A DNA stretch of 64,000 bases from Falsiroseomonas oleicola (GTDB lineage: Bacteria > Pseudomonadota > Alphaproteobacteria > Acetobacterales > Acetobacteraceae). Positions 25,295 through 34,316 of the stretch are shown piece after piece (within the stretch, counting starts at the first letter, position 1; every line of letters begins with the position of its first letter). The position numbers were made by a program, and so were the translations under genes. The notes under the pieces are model-generated. The model had not been told where the DNA came from and searched no databases. It was given only the letters and a program-made list of their open reading frames with translations. The stretch is taken from NCBI RefSeq assembly GCF_019029495.1, contig NZ_JAERQM010000002.1:1-64000 (forward strand), given 5' to 3'.

Positions 25295-27001
25295 TTACGC
25301 GACGGGCGGCAGCATGAAGGCGAGGTCGGCGCCCTGCGGCGCCTGGGTCACCTGTTCATGCACCAGCCGGTCCCAGCCGCGCGCCGGGGCGGGGGCGGGG
25401 GACCAGAGGGCGCGGCGGCGGGTCATTTCCGCCTCATCCACCAGCAGTTCGATCCGGCGGTCCTTGACCGAGAGGCGGATACGGTCGCCGGTCTCGGCCA
25501 GGGCCAGCGGGCCGCCGACCGAGGCCTCGGGCGCCACATGCAGCACGATGGTGCCGAAGGCGGTGCCGGACATGCGGCAGTCGGAAATCCGCACCATGTC
25601 CTTCACGCCGGCCCGCGCCAGCTTCTTGGGGATCGGCAGGTAGCCGGCCTCCGGCATGCCGGCCGGGGAACGCGGGCCGGCATTCTTGAGGACGAGAATA
25701 TCGGTGGCCAGCACGTCGAGCTCCGGGTCGTCGATCCGGTTGGCCAGGTCTTCCAGCCCGTCGAACACCAGGCAGCGCGCCTCCGTCTCGAACAGCGATG
25801 CGGTGGCGGCGCTGCGCTTGAGGATGGCGCCGTCCGGCGCGAGCGAGCCGTAGAGGGTGACCAGCCCGCCCACCGGCGAGACCGGCGTTTCGCGGGCGCG
25901 GATGATCTTGCGGTCCACGAAATGGCTGCCATCGCCGATCCGGTCGCGCAGCGTCACCCCATCCAGGTCCAGCGTGTCGAGGTCCAGCAGGTCGCGGATT
26001 TCCCACAGCAGCGCCTGCATGCCGCCGGCGCTGTGGAAGTCTTCCATATAGCCCTCGCCGGTCGGCTTCAGATCGACCAGCACGGGGGTGGTCTCGCTGA
26101 GCTCGTCCAGGCGCCGCAGGTCCAGCTTCAGCCCGGCGCGGCCGGCGATGGCCGCCAGATGCACCACCGCATTGGTGGAGCCGCCGATGGACAGCAAGAC
26201 TCGGACAGCGTTGTCGAGGTTGCCCTGGGTCATCAGCGACAGCGGCGTGACCGGCTTCTGGATCAGCCGCACCGCCTGGGCGCCGGCCTCCTCGGCCATG
26301 CGCAGCCGGTCGGCATGCACCGCGGGGGCGGAGGCGGCATCCAGCGGCATGAAGCCGAGCACGCTGGCGATGCAGGCCATGGTGCTGGCCGTGCCCATCA
26401 CGCCGCAGGTGCCGGCGGTGGTGGCCAGTTTTCCCTCAAGGGTCTTGATCCGCTCGCCCGAGACTTCCCCGGCGCGGTAGCGCGCCCAGTAGCGGCGGCA
26501 ATCGGTGCAGGCGGAAAGCCGTTCGCCCGCGAAGGACTGCGCCAGCATCGGCCCCACCACCAGCATGACGCTGGGCGTGCCGGAGGAAATGGCAGCCATG
26601 AGCTGGGCCGGCACGGTCTTGTCGCAGCCGCCCACCAGCACGGCGGCATCCATCGGTTGGTTCGCCAGCATCGCCTCCGTGTCCAGCGCCATCAGGTTGC
26701 GATAGTGCATGGAACAGGGGGTGAGGGAGGGTTCGCAGATGCTGATGGTCGGGAAGGCAAGCGGCAGGCCACCGGCCGCCAACACGCCGCGCTTCACCGC
26801 CTCGATCAGCTCGGGCGCCGTGCGGTGGCAGTTGTTGTAATCCGAGCCCGTATCGGCGATGCCGACCACGGGCTTGTCCAGCATCGCCTGGGAATAGCCC
26901 ATGGACTTGGCGAAGGACCGGCGGAGATAGAGGGCGAAGTCGCGGTCCCCGTAGTTCGAGGAGCGATTGGCGAGGCCTTGCGGCTTGGGGGTCGTTTCCA
27001 T
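25295..27001 (-). CDS. IlvD/Edd family dehydratase, likely sugar-acid type
   Basis: A 568-aa Fe-S dehydratase. Motifs: ADTGSDYNNCHRTAPELIEAV, VGGCDKTVPAQLMAA, and TAGTCGVMGTASTMAC, which supply three cluster Cys residues. The C-terminal SDCRMSGTAFGTIVLH motif is present. The length and the SDYNNCHR variant fit the arabonate/xylonate/galactonate dehydratase branch rather than amino-acid IlvD, but the sugar cannot be fixed from sequence. It follows the restriction-modification gene by 46 nt. Confidence 0.88.
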   Translation of the reverse strand: METTPKPQGLANRSSNYGDRDFALYLRRSFAKSMGYSQAMLDKPVVGIADTGSDYNNCHRTAPELIEAVKRGVLAAGGLPLAFPTISICEPSLTPCSMHYRNLMALDTEAMLANQPMDAAVLVGGCDKTVPAQLMAAISSGTPSVMLVVGPMLAQSFAGERLSACTDCRRYWARYRAGEVSGERIKTLEGKLATTAGTCGVMGTASTMACIASVLGFMPLDAASAPAVHADRLRMAEEAGAQAVRLIQKPVTPLSLMTQGNLDNAVRVLLSIGGSTNAVVHLAAIAGRAGLKLDLRRLDELSETTPVLVDLKPTGEGYMEDFHSAGGMQALLWEIRDLLDLDTLDLDGVTLRDRIGDGSHFVDRKIIRARETPVSPVGGLVTLYGSLAPDGAILKRSAATASLFETEARCLVFDGLEDLANRIDDPELDVLATDILVLKNAGPRSPAGMPEAGYLPIPKKLARAGVKDMVRISDCRMSGTAFGTIVLHVAPEASVGGPLALAETGDRIRLSVKDRRIELLVDEAEMTRRRALWSPAPAPARGWDRLVHEQVTQAPQGADLAFMLPPVA

Positions 27002-27047
27002 GGGTGGGAGACTCCTTCGCGGCGCGTGGCCTGTCCAGAGGTGTCTT

Positions 27048-30038
27048 TCAGGGCGGCAGCAGCGCGTCCACCAGCGCCTCGATCTCCGCGGCGATGCCAT
27101 CCGCCGCCAGGGCGGCGCGGATGGCGCGGCGATGGCCGGTGAAATGCGCGGCGGGGTCGAGCGGGACGCTGGCCGCGACCGCCTCGGCCTGGGTGGCGGC
27201 GGCGGCGAGGTCGCGATGCAGCGGCTCGGCCGGGTCGTATTCGGGGATGGGGAGGGTCCAGACGAGGTTGTCGAAGTCCCGCTTGTCGCGCTGCCCATGC
27301 GGCTGGAGGTCGGTGATTTTTGCCAGTACGGCGGCGCTGTTGAGCAGGGCGAGAAGGTAGCCGGCTTCCTCGGCGGACCGGGCGGGCGCCCAATAGGCTT
27401 TGTGCTCGACGATGAAGGCAGGATCGTTCACACGAGCGGCGCTGAGGCGCGTGCCAGATGCGGTGTAGAGGACCCGGAGTTCCGCGTTGACCGTCTGTGC
27501 GGAAGTTCCTCGCATGTGATCGAGCCTTCCGCGCAGCGTCATCCGCTGTTGGCCGACACTATTTCTATTGCTGTGCTCGGCCCATTTTTTTTCGCAGTCG
27601 CCAAGCCAGGCAGCGAGATAACGGTAGCCGCGATCCGCCGCAGCCGCCGCGTCAAGTAGCTCGCTTCCGGCAAGCGGAATAACGGCCGTCGCGGTGTCCA
27701 GCATGCGGTATGGCGCCACCGATTCTCCAAGAGCAAGCGGTCGCAGGAAGATCGCCTCCACCGGGCCGCGTGGCGGCTCGATGTCCTTCCACGGCGCCTT
27801 GTCGAGCGACCCAACTCGCCCGCGGACTCTCGGCGCGTTACGGTTCCTCCCAAGTCGCGTCTCCGGTTCCGGGTCCACGACAAAGAACCGCCGCGGCACC
27901 ACCGTCGCGCCCTGCCGAAACCGCGCCCGATACGGCGAAACCCCCAAAAGTGTCCGCGCCCGCGGCCAGGGCGCCCGCGTCCTTTGCAGGACCATCGCGG
28001 CTTCCGCATCCGTCGCATCGCGCCGCGCCAGCCGTCCCGCAAAACGATCCACCTCCGCCGGCACCGGCCCGGCCGGGGCGCGCTGGCCGAACAGCACGCA
28101 GGTGCTGGTGGTGCTGCTGCCGGATTGCGCGCCGAAGATCGGCCAGACCCGTTCCAGCGCCCAGGCGCCGGTCAGCCGCACCTCCACCCCGCCGAACACC
28201 CCCGCCCGCAGCGGCGCGAAGACCGGCGCGTTCAGCGCCGCGAAGGGCACCACGAAGGCCAGAGTGCCGCCCGGCCGCAGGTAGCGTTCCGCCCCGCGCG
28301 CCCAGAACAGCGCCCAGATATCCTGCTGCGTCGCCAGGTTGCCGCCGACCCAGAGGCCGTATTCCGAAAGCCCCTCCTTCACCCGGTCCTTCATCGCCGG
28401 GCTGAGGTGGCGGTAGACGATCCAGGGCGGGTTGCCGACCAGCACATCCGCCCGCTGGTCATCCCGCGACAGGAAGATCGGCCGGCGCAGGTTGCGCAGC
28501 ACGAAGGTCCAGATGCCGTTGCGCCCGGCATCGTAGAGCCGCTTGAGATGCGCATAGGTCTGGCCGAGCCGTTCCACATCGGCCGGCGCCGCCCCCTCCA
28601 GCCGGGCCAGGCGGCGGGTGACCTGCACGGCGGAGGCGCCGTCGCGCAGCCCCTGGTTCAGCGTCTCCAGCCCCTGCTCGAACAGCTCCTGCTCCTCGGC
28701 GAAGCCGGTGGGCACCTGGAGCGGCGCCTCGCCCGGCACCTCGATCAGCACATCCGCCTGGTCCAGGTAGCGCCGCAGCCCCCATTGCAGCGCATCGCCC
28801 AGGAAGACCGGCACGGTCAGCCGCGCGGACCGCCCGGCCAGCACCTCCCCCAGCGCCAGCAGCCAGGTGACGCGCGCCAGCGTGACGGCGACGGGGTGCA
28901 CATCCAGCCCGCGCACCCCCTCCGCCGCCGCTTCCAGGATACGCCGATCCTCCCACCCCGCCGCGCGGCCGGCCGCCACCAGCCGGCGCAGCGCATGGAA
29001 CAGGAAGGTGCCCGATCCGCAGGCCGGGTCCAGCACGCGCTGTTCCAGCGGCCGGGGGACGGCCGCCTCCACCACCCGGAAGGCGAGCCAGTCCGGCGTG
29101 TAGTATTCGCCGAGGTCGTGCCGCTCCTCCGGGTCCACCAGGCTTTCGTAGAGGATCTTCAGCACGTCGGTCTCGACATCGCGCAGCCGGAAGCGGTCGG
29201 CGCCGCGCGCCACCTGGCGCACCAGCGCCGCGCCCTCGGCCTCGCGCAGCGGCCAGTCGAAGAAATCGGCCTCCACCGCGCCCTGGATACCCTCATCCGC
29301 CAAGGCGGAGCCGGAGAGCAGCGCGGCGGGGTCGTCCACCGACAGGCCCAGGACCCGGGCGGCGATCGCCTTCACCACGATCACCAGATAGGTGTGCTGG
29401 AGGAACAGCGAATCCTGGCCGACCGCCTCGCCATAGGCCTCGCGCAGCAGCCCGTCCCACAGATCCCGCTTCAGCCGCACCTCCGGATCGTCGCGCAGCC
29501 GCGCCCAGAGGGCTTCGAGCGAGAGGCGGGCGCGGCCGAAGGTCAGGCTGGCGCGGCCAAAGGCCTGGGCGATGCTGCGCGGGTCCGGAATCAGGTCCGG
29601 CGTGTCGGAGAGCAGCGGCTCCAGCCAGGCCATCAGCTCCGCCGGCCGGGCAGGGTCGGTCTGGTGGCGGGCCAGTTCATGCAGCGCGCCGTCGCGCAGG
29701 GCATAGGCGACGAAGGTGGCGCCATCGGTGGCGATGCCGGTGACCGGGCGCGGGGAGGCGGCGCGGGCGGCGGCGTCGCGCAGATAGTCCGGCATGCGGC
29801 GCAGCACGTCCGTTTCCTCGCGCCGCAGGTCGGATTTCAGCTCGATGACCGTGGCGCCCCACAGCGTGTCGATCCGGCCGGTGCCGTCCAGCAGCCAGGC
29901 TTCCTGCTGCATTTCGTGCCAGGCCGCGCCGAAACCCTCGCGCAGCAGCTCGCCGAGCATCATGCGCAGAGTCTCGTGCCGCGGCCGGGTGGCGAGGGCG
30001 GCCACCACGTCCGGCAATCTATTGTTGCGCCACGGCAT
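27048..30038 (-). CDS. Single-chain type IIG/IIL-like restriction-modification enzyme
   Basis: About 996 aa. The N-terminal part has a nuclease-like RID...IELK arrangement (Asp 57, Glu 66, Lys 68). The central methyltransferase has motif I DPACGSGTFLFHAL near residue 336 and motif IV NPPW near 533, the adenine-N6 pattern. The C-terminal region resembles an Eco57I/MmeI-type target recognition domain. No separate nuclease or specificity gene is adjacent, so cutting and methylation probably reside in one chain; a methyltransferase-only role is possible. Codons in the recognition region (27370-27960) are notably lower in GC. ATG 30038 is preferred over GTG 30080. Confidence 0.82.
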   Translation of the reverse strand: MPWRNNRLPDVVAALATRPRHETLRMMLGELLREGFGAAWHEMQQEAWLLDGTGRIDTLWGATVIELKSDLRREETDVLRRMPDYLRDAAARAASPRPVTGIATDGATFVAYALRDGALHELARHQTDPARPAELMAWLEPLLSDTPDLIPDPRSIAQAFGRASLTFGRARLSLEALWARLRDDPEVRLKRDLWDGLLREAYGEAVGQDSLFLQHTYLVIVVKAIAARVLGLSVDDPAALLSGSALADEGIQGAVEADFFDWPLREAEGAALVRQVARGADRFRLRDVETDVLKILYESLVDPEERHDLGEYYTPDWLAFRVVEAAVPRPLEQRVLDPACGSGTFLFHALRRLVAAGRAAGWEDRRILEAAAEGVRGLDVHPVAVTLARVTWLLALGEVLAGRSARLTVPVFLGDALQWGLRRYLDQADVLIEVPGEAPLQVPTGFAEEQELFEQGLETLNQGLRDGASAVQVTRRLARLEGAAPADVERLGQTYAHLKRLYDAGRNGIWTFVLRNLRRPIFLSRDDQRADVLVGNPPWIVYRHLSPAMKDRVKEGLSEYGLWVGGNLATQQDIWALFWARGAERYLRPGGTLAFVVPFAALNAPVFAPLRAGVFGGVEVRLTGAWALERVWPIFGAQSGSSTTSTCVLFGQRAPAGPVPAEVDRFAGRLARRDATDAEAAMVLQRTRAPWPRARTLLGVSPYRARFRQGATVVPRRFFVVDPEPETRLGRNRNAPRVRGRVGSLDKAPWKDIEPPRGPVEAIFLRPLALGESVAPYRMLDTATAVIPLAGSELLDAAAAADRGYRYLAAWLGDCEKKWAEHSNRNSVGQQRMTLRGRLDHMRGTSAQTVNAELRVLYTASGTRLSAARVNDPAFIVEHKAYWAPARSAEEAGYLLALLNSAAVLAKITDLQPHGQRDKRDFDNLVWTLPIPEYDPAEPLHRDLAAAATQAEAVAASVPLDPAAHFTGHRRAIRAALAADGIAAEIEALVDALLPP

Positions 30039-30123
30039 TGCGCCAGGATGCGTGATCGGGGGCGGGCTGCCTAGTGGCACTGGCCGCTGTGCCGACTCGC
30101 CGGTTCCCTGCTATCGCTAGGCC

Positions 30124-30423
30124 ATGCACGGACAAGCCGATCTCTTCGCATCCGAACCGAAACCCGCCGCCGAAGGGCCGAGCGAGGAGGTCGTGCGGAT
30201 CATGCGCGCGCGGCTGCAGGCCACGCTCGCCCTGGTGCGGGCGGCCGAGGACATGCCCTGGGACGACCATCTGGCCATCATCCGGGAGGATAATGCCTTC
30301 CGCTACGGCAAGGACCTGCTGCCGGCGGCGGAGGCGGCCGCGCTATGGGCCGCCTTCGATGTGGAGATGGACCGGCTCTACGCCGTGATGAACGCCCGCC
30401 TGGCAGCCGAGGCGCCGGAATAG
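30124..30423 (+). CDS. Conserved small protein of unknown function
   Basis: A 99-aa acidic, helical protein divergent from the restriction-modification gene with 85 nt between starts. Visible segments are [26 protein letters not shown] and a C-terminal [14 protein letters not shown] helix. No signal peptide, membrane segment or known motif is seen. Position next to the restriction-modification gene could mean an accessory or control role, but nothing in the sequence proves it. Codon use is normal for the genome, and the frame is intact. Confidence 0.6.
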   Translation: MHGQADLFASEPKPAAEGPSEEVVRIMRARLQATLALVRAAEDMPWDDHLAIIREDNAFRYGKDLLPAAEAAALWAAFDVEMDRLYAVMNARLAAEAPE

Positions 30424-30439
30424 GCGCGCGCCGCCGCGC

Positions 30440-30832
30440 TCACGCCGGGCGGTGGCAGACGCAGCAGAGCTTGTTGCCATCGGGGTCGCGCAGATAGGCC
30501 CCGTAATAATCGGCATGATAATGCGGCCGCAGCCCAGGGCTACCCTCCTCCGTCCCGCCCTGGGCGAGGCCGGTGGCGTGGAAGGCGCGGACGGCGGTGC
30601 GGTCCGGCGCCTCGAAGGCCAGGGTGACGCCATTGCCGGCGGTGGCGGGGCGGCCGTCGATCGGGCGCATCAGCCAGAATTGCGGGCTCGCCTCGGGGTT
30701 CGCGGCATAGCCGGCCTGGCCCTGTGCCGCATCGGTATGGAAGCGGGTCAGGCCGAGCGGGACGAGCAGGGCGTCGTAGAAGGCCAGGGCGCGGTCGAAG
30801 TCGTTGGTGCCGAGGGAGGCGTGGCTGAACAT
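30440..30832 (-). CDS. VOC/glyoxalase-family protein
   Basis: A 130-aa protein starting [23 protein letters not shown], the classic opening of the vicinal-oxygen-chelate fold. The end [18 protein letters not shown] carries the second metal-ligand strand. Members range from dioxygenases to glyoxalases and resistance proteins, so the reaction is open. It is transcribed divergently from rplM, with a 177-nt gap holding a palindrome (30905-30926) and the rplM promoter. Confidence 0.85.
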   Translation of the reverse strand: MFSHASLGTNDFDRALAFYDALLVPLGLTRFHTDAAQGQAGYAANPEASPQFWLMRPIDGRPATAGNGVTLAFEAPDRTAVRAFHATGLAQGGTEEGSPGLRPHYHADYYGAYLRDPDGNKLCCVCHRPA

Positions 30833-30904
30833 CGTCGTGGCCTCCGGTTGCCGGGGCGGTTTGCCATGGCGGCGCTTGATGCGTCTTGCGGTCCTGGCGA
30901 TGGG

Positions 30905-30926
30905 TGGCGGTATCCCGATACCGCCA
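30905..30926. promoter_or_regulatory. Perfect 9-bp inverted repeat between VOC gene and rplM
   Basis: TGGCGGTAT, 4-nt spacer, ATACCGCCA. It lies 73 nt upstream of the VOC start and 21 nt upstream of the rplM -35 box. It could be an operator for either gene. No T-run follows, so termination is unlikely. Confidence 0.45.
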
Positions 30927-30946
30927 GCGAAAAACCCCGGTTTGCC

Positions 30947-30975
30947 TTGACTTTCCGACCCTGCCGCCGGATAAG
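30947..30975 (+). promoter_or_regulatory. Promoter of the rplM-rpsI operon
   Basis: TTGACT (30947-30952), 17-nt spacer, GATAAG (30970-30975). This is a near-consensus sigma-70 promoter 35 nt upstream of rplM, the best in the window, as expected for ribosomal protein genes. Confidence 0.7.
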
Positions 30976-31009
30976 GCGCGCCAGACCGATAGTCGGAATT
31001 ACGAAGCAG

Positions 31010-31513
31010 ATGCTTACTCGGCAAACCACCTCCATCAAGCCGGCGGAGGTCACCAAGAACTGGGTGCTGATCGACGCGGAGGGCCTGGTGCTCGGCCGTC
31101 TGGCCAGCGTCATCGCCAATCGCCTGCGCGGCAAGCACAAGCCGACCTTCACCCCGCATGTGGATTGCGGCGACCATGTCGTCGTCATCAACGCGAAGAA
31201 GGTCAAGGTCACCGGCCAGAAGGCCGAGCAGTCCGTCTTCTACTGGCACACCGGCTATGCCGGCGGCATCAAGGGCCGCACGGTCGCCGAGCGCCTGGCC
31301 AGCCCGCACCCCGAGCGGGTGCTGGAGAAGGCGGTGGAGCGCATGATCACCCGTGGCCCGCTCGGCCGCGCGCAGATGCGCAACCTGCATGTCTATGCCG
31401 GCCCCGAGCATCCCCATGCCGGCAATACCCCGGCCGCGCTGGATGTCGGCGCGATGAACCGCAAGAACGTCTTCGGCGCGCCCGCGAAGGCCGCCGCTGG
31501 TAAGGCCGCCTGA
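31010..31513 (+). CDS. rplM: 50S ribosomal protein L13
   Basis: A 167-aa protein with the L13 core: [37 protein letters not shown], and the signature [30 protein letters not shown]13 is an early-assembly large-subunit protein. The operon with rpsI (2-nt gap) is nearly universal. The N-terminus [14 protein letters not shown] is slightly variable between species. A near-consensus promoter and a strong terminator frame the two genes. Confidence 0.98.
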   Translation: MLTRQTTSIKPAEVTKNWVLIDAEGLVLGRLASVIANRLRGKHKPTFTPHVDCGDHVVVINAKKVKVTGQKAEQSVFYWHTGYAGGIKGRTVAERLASPHPERVLEKAVERMITRGPLGRAQMRNLHVYAGPEHPHAGNTPAALDVGAMNRKNVFGAPAKAAAGKAA

Positions 31514-31515
31514 GC

Positions 31516-32022
31516 ATGAGCGAGACTGAATCCCCCCGCAGCGGCGGGTCCCTGGCCGAACTCAAGGACCTGGTCGCGGCCGCCGGTGGCCCCGCCGCCG
31601 AGCCGGCAGCGATCGTCGCCCCGAAGCGTGACAGCCTCGGCCGGTCCTACGCCACCGGTCGCCGGAAGAACGCGATCGCCCGCGTCTGGGTGAAGCCCGG
31701 CAGCGGCAAGATCGAAGTGAACGGCAAGCCCTCCACCACCTATTTCGCGCGCCCCGTGCTGCGGATGGTGATTGGCCAGCCCTTCCTGGTGGCCGATCGC
31801 GACCAGCAGTTCGATGTCTTCGCGACGGTCGTCGGCGGCGGCCTGTCCGGCCAGGCCGGTGCGCTGCGCCACGGCATCACCCGCGCGCTGACCTATTACG
31901 AGCCGGGCCTGCGCGGCATCCTGAAGAAGGCCGGCTTCCTGACGCGCGACAGCCGCGTGGTCGAGCGCAAGAAGTACGGCAAGGCGAAGGCCCGCCGATC
32001 CTTCCAGTTCTCCAAGCGCTGA
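31516..32022 (+). CDS. rpsI: 30S ribosomal protein S9
   Basis: A 168-aa protein. Residues about 40-168 are the S9 core ([43 protein letters not shown]) ending with the usual basic tail RRSFQFSKR that reaches the P-site tRNA. An Ala/Pro-rich N-terminal extension of about 38 residues is typical of alphaproteobacteria. Translation follows rplM by 2 nt. Confidence 0.98.
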   Translation: MSETESPRSGGSLAELKDLVAAAGGPAAEPAAIVAPKRDSLGRSYATGRRKNAIARVWVKPGSGKIEVNGKPSTTYFARPVLRMVIGQPFLVADRDQQFDVFATVVGGGLSGQAGALRHGITRALTYYEPGLRGILKKAGFLTRDSRVVERKKYGKAKARRSFQFSKR

Positions 32023-32070
32023 CGCCGGGCGGACCGGGCGTCACGCCCGGCCTGCATGGCTGGTTATCCG

Positions 32071-32110
32071 AGAGGGGCAGGTCCGCAAGGGCCTGCCCCT
32101 CTTGCTTTTT
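32071..32110 (+). terminator. Rho-independent terminator of rplM-rpsI
   Basis: An 11-bp perfect stem (32071-32081 with 32092-32102), 10-nt loop, followed by TGCTTTTT. A smaller hairpin CCGGGCG / CGCCCGG at 32034-32050 precedes it. Together they form a convincing end for the ribosomal operon. Confidence 0.88.
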
Positions 32111-32155
32111 CGGCCGCCGGAGGGCGGCATGGCTGCGATCCGAGGGAACATGACC

Positions 32156-33115
32156 ATGGCCAAGGGACCCATCCCCAGCGTTTTCATCGACGGCGAGGCC
32201 GGCACCACCGGATTGCAGATCCGTGAGCGCCTGGCCCGTTTCCCCGGCATCGCCCTGCGCAGCATCCCCGACGCCCAGCGCAAGGACGCCGAGGCGAAGC
32301 GCGCCCTGATGGCGGAGGTGGACCTGGTGGTCCTCTGCCTGCCGGACGCCGCGGCCAAGGAAAGCGCCGCCATGGCGCAGGCCCTTGGCGCCGATGCGCC
32401 CAAGCTGATCGATGCCTCCACCGCGCATCGGGTGGACCCGGACTGGGTCTATGGTTTTCCGGAGTTGAACGCGGCGCAGGCGGCCGCCGTGGCCGGCGCC
32501 ACGCGCGTCTCCAATCCCGGCTGCTACCCCACTGGCGGCATCGCGCTGATCCGTCCGCTGGTCGAGGCCGGGCTGCTGCCGCCGGATTATCCGGTGACCG
32601 TCAATGCCGTCTCCGGCTATTCGGGCGGCGGCAAGCAGATGATCGCGGAATTCGAGCCGACCCGCAGCGCCGCGCCGTTTTTCCTCTATGGCCTGAACCT
32701 CGAGCACAAGCATGTGCCGGAGTTGCAGAAGTACGGCGCGCTGACGCGGCGGCCTGTCTTTGTCCCTTCGGTGGGTGACTTCGCGCAGGGCATGCTGGTG
32801 TCCCTGCCGCTGCATCTCGACCTGCTGAACGGCAAGCCGACGCCCGCCGACCTCGAAGCCTGCCTCCGCGCCGCCTATGCCGGCAGTGGCTGGGTGCGGG
32901 TGGAAGCGGCCGACGCCAAGGCGCGGCTGGCGCCGGAGGAGTTGAACGGCAGCAATTTTCTTGAATTGCGCATCTACGGGAATGCGGCGCTCGGGCAGGC
33001 GGTGCTGGTGGCCAAGCTGGACAATCTGGGCAAGGGTGCATCCGGCGCGGCGGTGCAGAATATCGGGCTGATGCTCGGTGTGGACGTGAGCGCCGCACTG
33101 CCGCTGGCCGCTTGA
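32156..33115 (+). CDS. argC: N-acetyl-gamma-glutamyl-phosphate reductase, type 2
   Basis: A 319-aa NADPH-dependent enzyme of arginine synthesis. The N-terminus (VFIDGEAGTTGLQIRERL) is the type 2 nucleotide-binding site. The catalytic Cys lies in SNPGCYPTG at about residue 124. ATG 32156 is favoured over 32150 because GAGGG then lies about 9 nt upstream. Its length is normal for type 2 ArgC, which is shorter than type 1. It is followed by a gamma carbonic anhydrase after 19 nt and may share its mRNA. Confidence 0.95.
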   Translation: MAKGPIPSVFIDGEAGTTGLQIRERLARFPGIALRSIPDAQRKDAEAKRALMAEVDLVVLCLPDAAAKESAAMAQALGADAPKLIDASTAHRVDPDWVYGFPELNAAQAAAVAGATRVSNPGCYPTGGIALIRPLVEAGLLPPDYPVTVNAVSGYSGGGKQMIAEFEPTRSAAPFFLYGLNLEHKHVPELQKYGALTRRPVFVPSVGDFAQGMLVSLPLHLDLLNGKPTPADLEACLRAAYAGSGWVRVEAADAKARLAPEELNGSNFLELRIYGNAALGQAVLVAKLDNLGKGASGAAVQNIGLMLGVDVSAALPLAA

Positions 33116-33134
33116 AATAGCTGGGAGAAAACGA

Positions 33135-33662
33135 ATGACCGGTCCCGTCATCCCCTTCGAGGACAAACACCCAAAGATCCATCCGGAGGCGTGGGTGGCG
33201 CCGACCGCCATTGTCATCGGTGATGTCGAGATCGGCGAGGACAGCAGCGTCTGGTATCACTGTGTGCTGCGTGGCGACACCAACATCATGCGCATCGGCG
33301 CCCGCACCAATATCCAGGATGGCAGCGTGCTGCACCTGAATGCGGGGGCAGAGCCGCTGATCATCGGCGATGACGTCACCATCGGCCATGCCTGCATCGT
33401 GCATGCCTGCACTCTGAAGAACCGTGCCTTCGTCGGCATGGGCGCGACGGTGCTGGACCGCGCGGTGATCGAGGAGGGCGGGATGCTCGGCGCTGGCGGC
33501 ATGCTGCCGCCCGGCAAGGTGATCGGCCCCAACGAGCTGTGGATGGGCAGCCCGGCCAAGCTGGTGCGGGTGATGTCGGCGGAGGAGCGGGGCAAGTTCG
33601 ACCGCACGGCGCCGAATTATGTGGCGCTGGCGAAGCGGCATCGCGCGTCGCTCGCGCGTTGA
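33135..33662 (+). CDS. Gamma-class carbonic anhydrase-like hexapeptide protein
   Basis: A 175-aa left-handed beta-helix protein with hexapeptide repeats. The metal His residues are in WYHCVLRGDTNIMRIG, IGHACIVHACTLKN, preserved, with the Arg-Asp of the family (LRGD). Such proteins are carbonic anhydrases or close relatives and form trimers with zinc or iron at the subunit interface. It follows argC by 19 nt; the same linkage occurs in other Rhodospirillales. Confidence 0.92.
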   Translation: MTGPVIPFEDKHPKIHPEAWVAPTAIVIGDVEIGEDSSVWYHCVLRGDTNIMRIGARTNIQDGSVLHLNAGAEPLIIGDDVTIGHACIVHACTLKNRAFVGMGATVLDRAVIEEGGMLGAGGMLPPGKVIGPNELWMGSPAKLVRVMSAEERGKFDRTAPNYVALAKRHRASLAR

Positions 33663-33737
33663 GCCGCCACAGGGCCTGACTTGTGGGGCGCCTTGGCGCG
33701 CCCCATTTCCGGCTAACGCAAGGTGAGGATGCCCGAC

Positions 33738-34316
33738 ATGCGACCCGCACTCGCCACCCTGGCCGTGACCGCCCTGCTGGCCGGGGCCTGCACACCGAGC
33801 CCGCCGCCGGAATATGTGAACCTGCCGGTCAGCGCCGAGCGGGCCGGACTCGGCGACCCCACGCGCGGGGCCATTCTCGCCTCCTCCTACGCCTTCGGCA
33901 CACCCTCCTCCCTCGCCGGTGACCCGGCGGCGGCGGCGCAGGCCCTGGCGCAGCTGGAATACCTCACCGTGGAGCTGGGCTTCGGCGGGCCGTGGCGGGA
34001 CATGCAGCCGCTGGTCTCGGTCGAACTGCGCCAGGCGCGGGCGGAGACGCGGCAGGCGCTGGGCTTCCGGGGCGATGCCCCGCCGCAGGTGGCGGTGAAT
34101 GCGCTGTATGACGCGGCCGCCGCGCTGCGCCGCAACGACCGGGCGGCGGCTGGCACGGCGCTGGCCGCCCTGGCCCCGCAGGGTGGCCCGGATGCGGCGC
34201 TGGCCCGGCTTTCGGACCTGCCGCCCTTGCCGCGTGCCGCTTCGGCGACGGCCCGGGCACGGGATGCGCTGAACCGGCGCGACAACGACCGGAACCAGCG
34301 TGAGCGGTTTTTCTAG
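33738..34316 (+). CDS. Lipoprotein of unknown function, first of a paralogous pair
   Basis: A 192-aa protein with a lipoprotein signal ending LLAGAC. The mature region is helical and has the pattern LGDPTRGAILASSYAFG near the start and DLPPLPRAASATARARDAL near the end, both mirrored in the next gene. ATG 33738 is preferred because AGGTGAGG is 10 nt upstream; 33729 is an alternative. It overlaps its paralogue by 17 nt. No enzyme motif is seen. An envelope role is inferred from the signal only. Confidence 0.75.
   Translation: MRPALATLAVTALLAGACTPSPPPEYVNLPVSAERAGLGDPTRGAILASSYAFGTPSSLAGDPAAAAQALAQLEYLTVELGFGGPWRDMQPLVSVELRQARAETRQALGFRGDAPPQVAVNALYDAAAALRRNDRAAAGTALAALAPQGGPDAALARLSDLPPLPRAASATARARDALNRRDNDRNQRERFF

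Noticed and set aside
27984-30074. Long plus-strand frame opposite the restriction-modification gene
   Set aside because: Composition is typical of a shadow (Arg/His/Gln-rich) and the opposite strand carries the conserved methyltransferase motifs.
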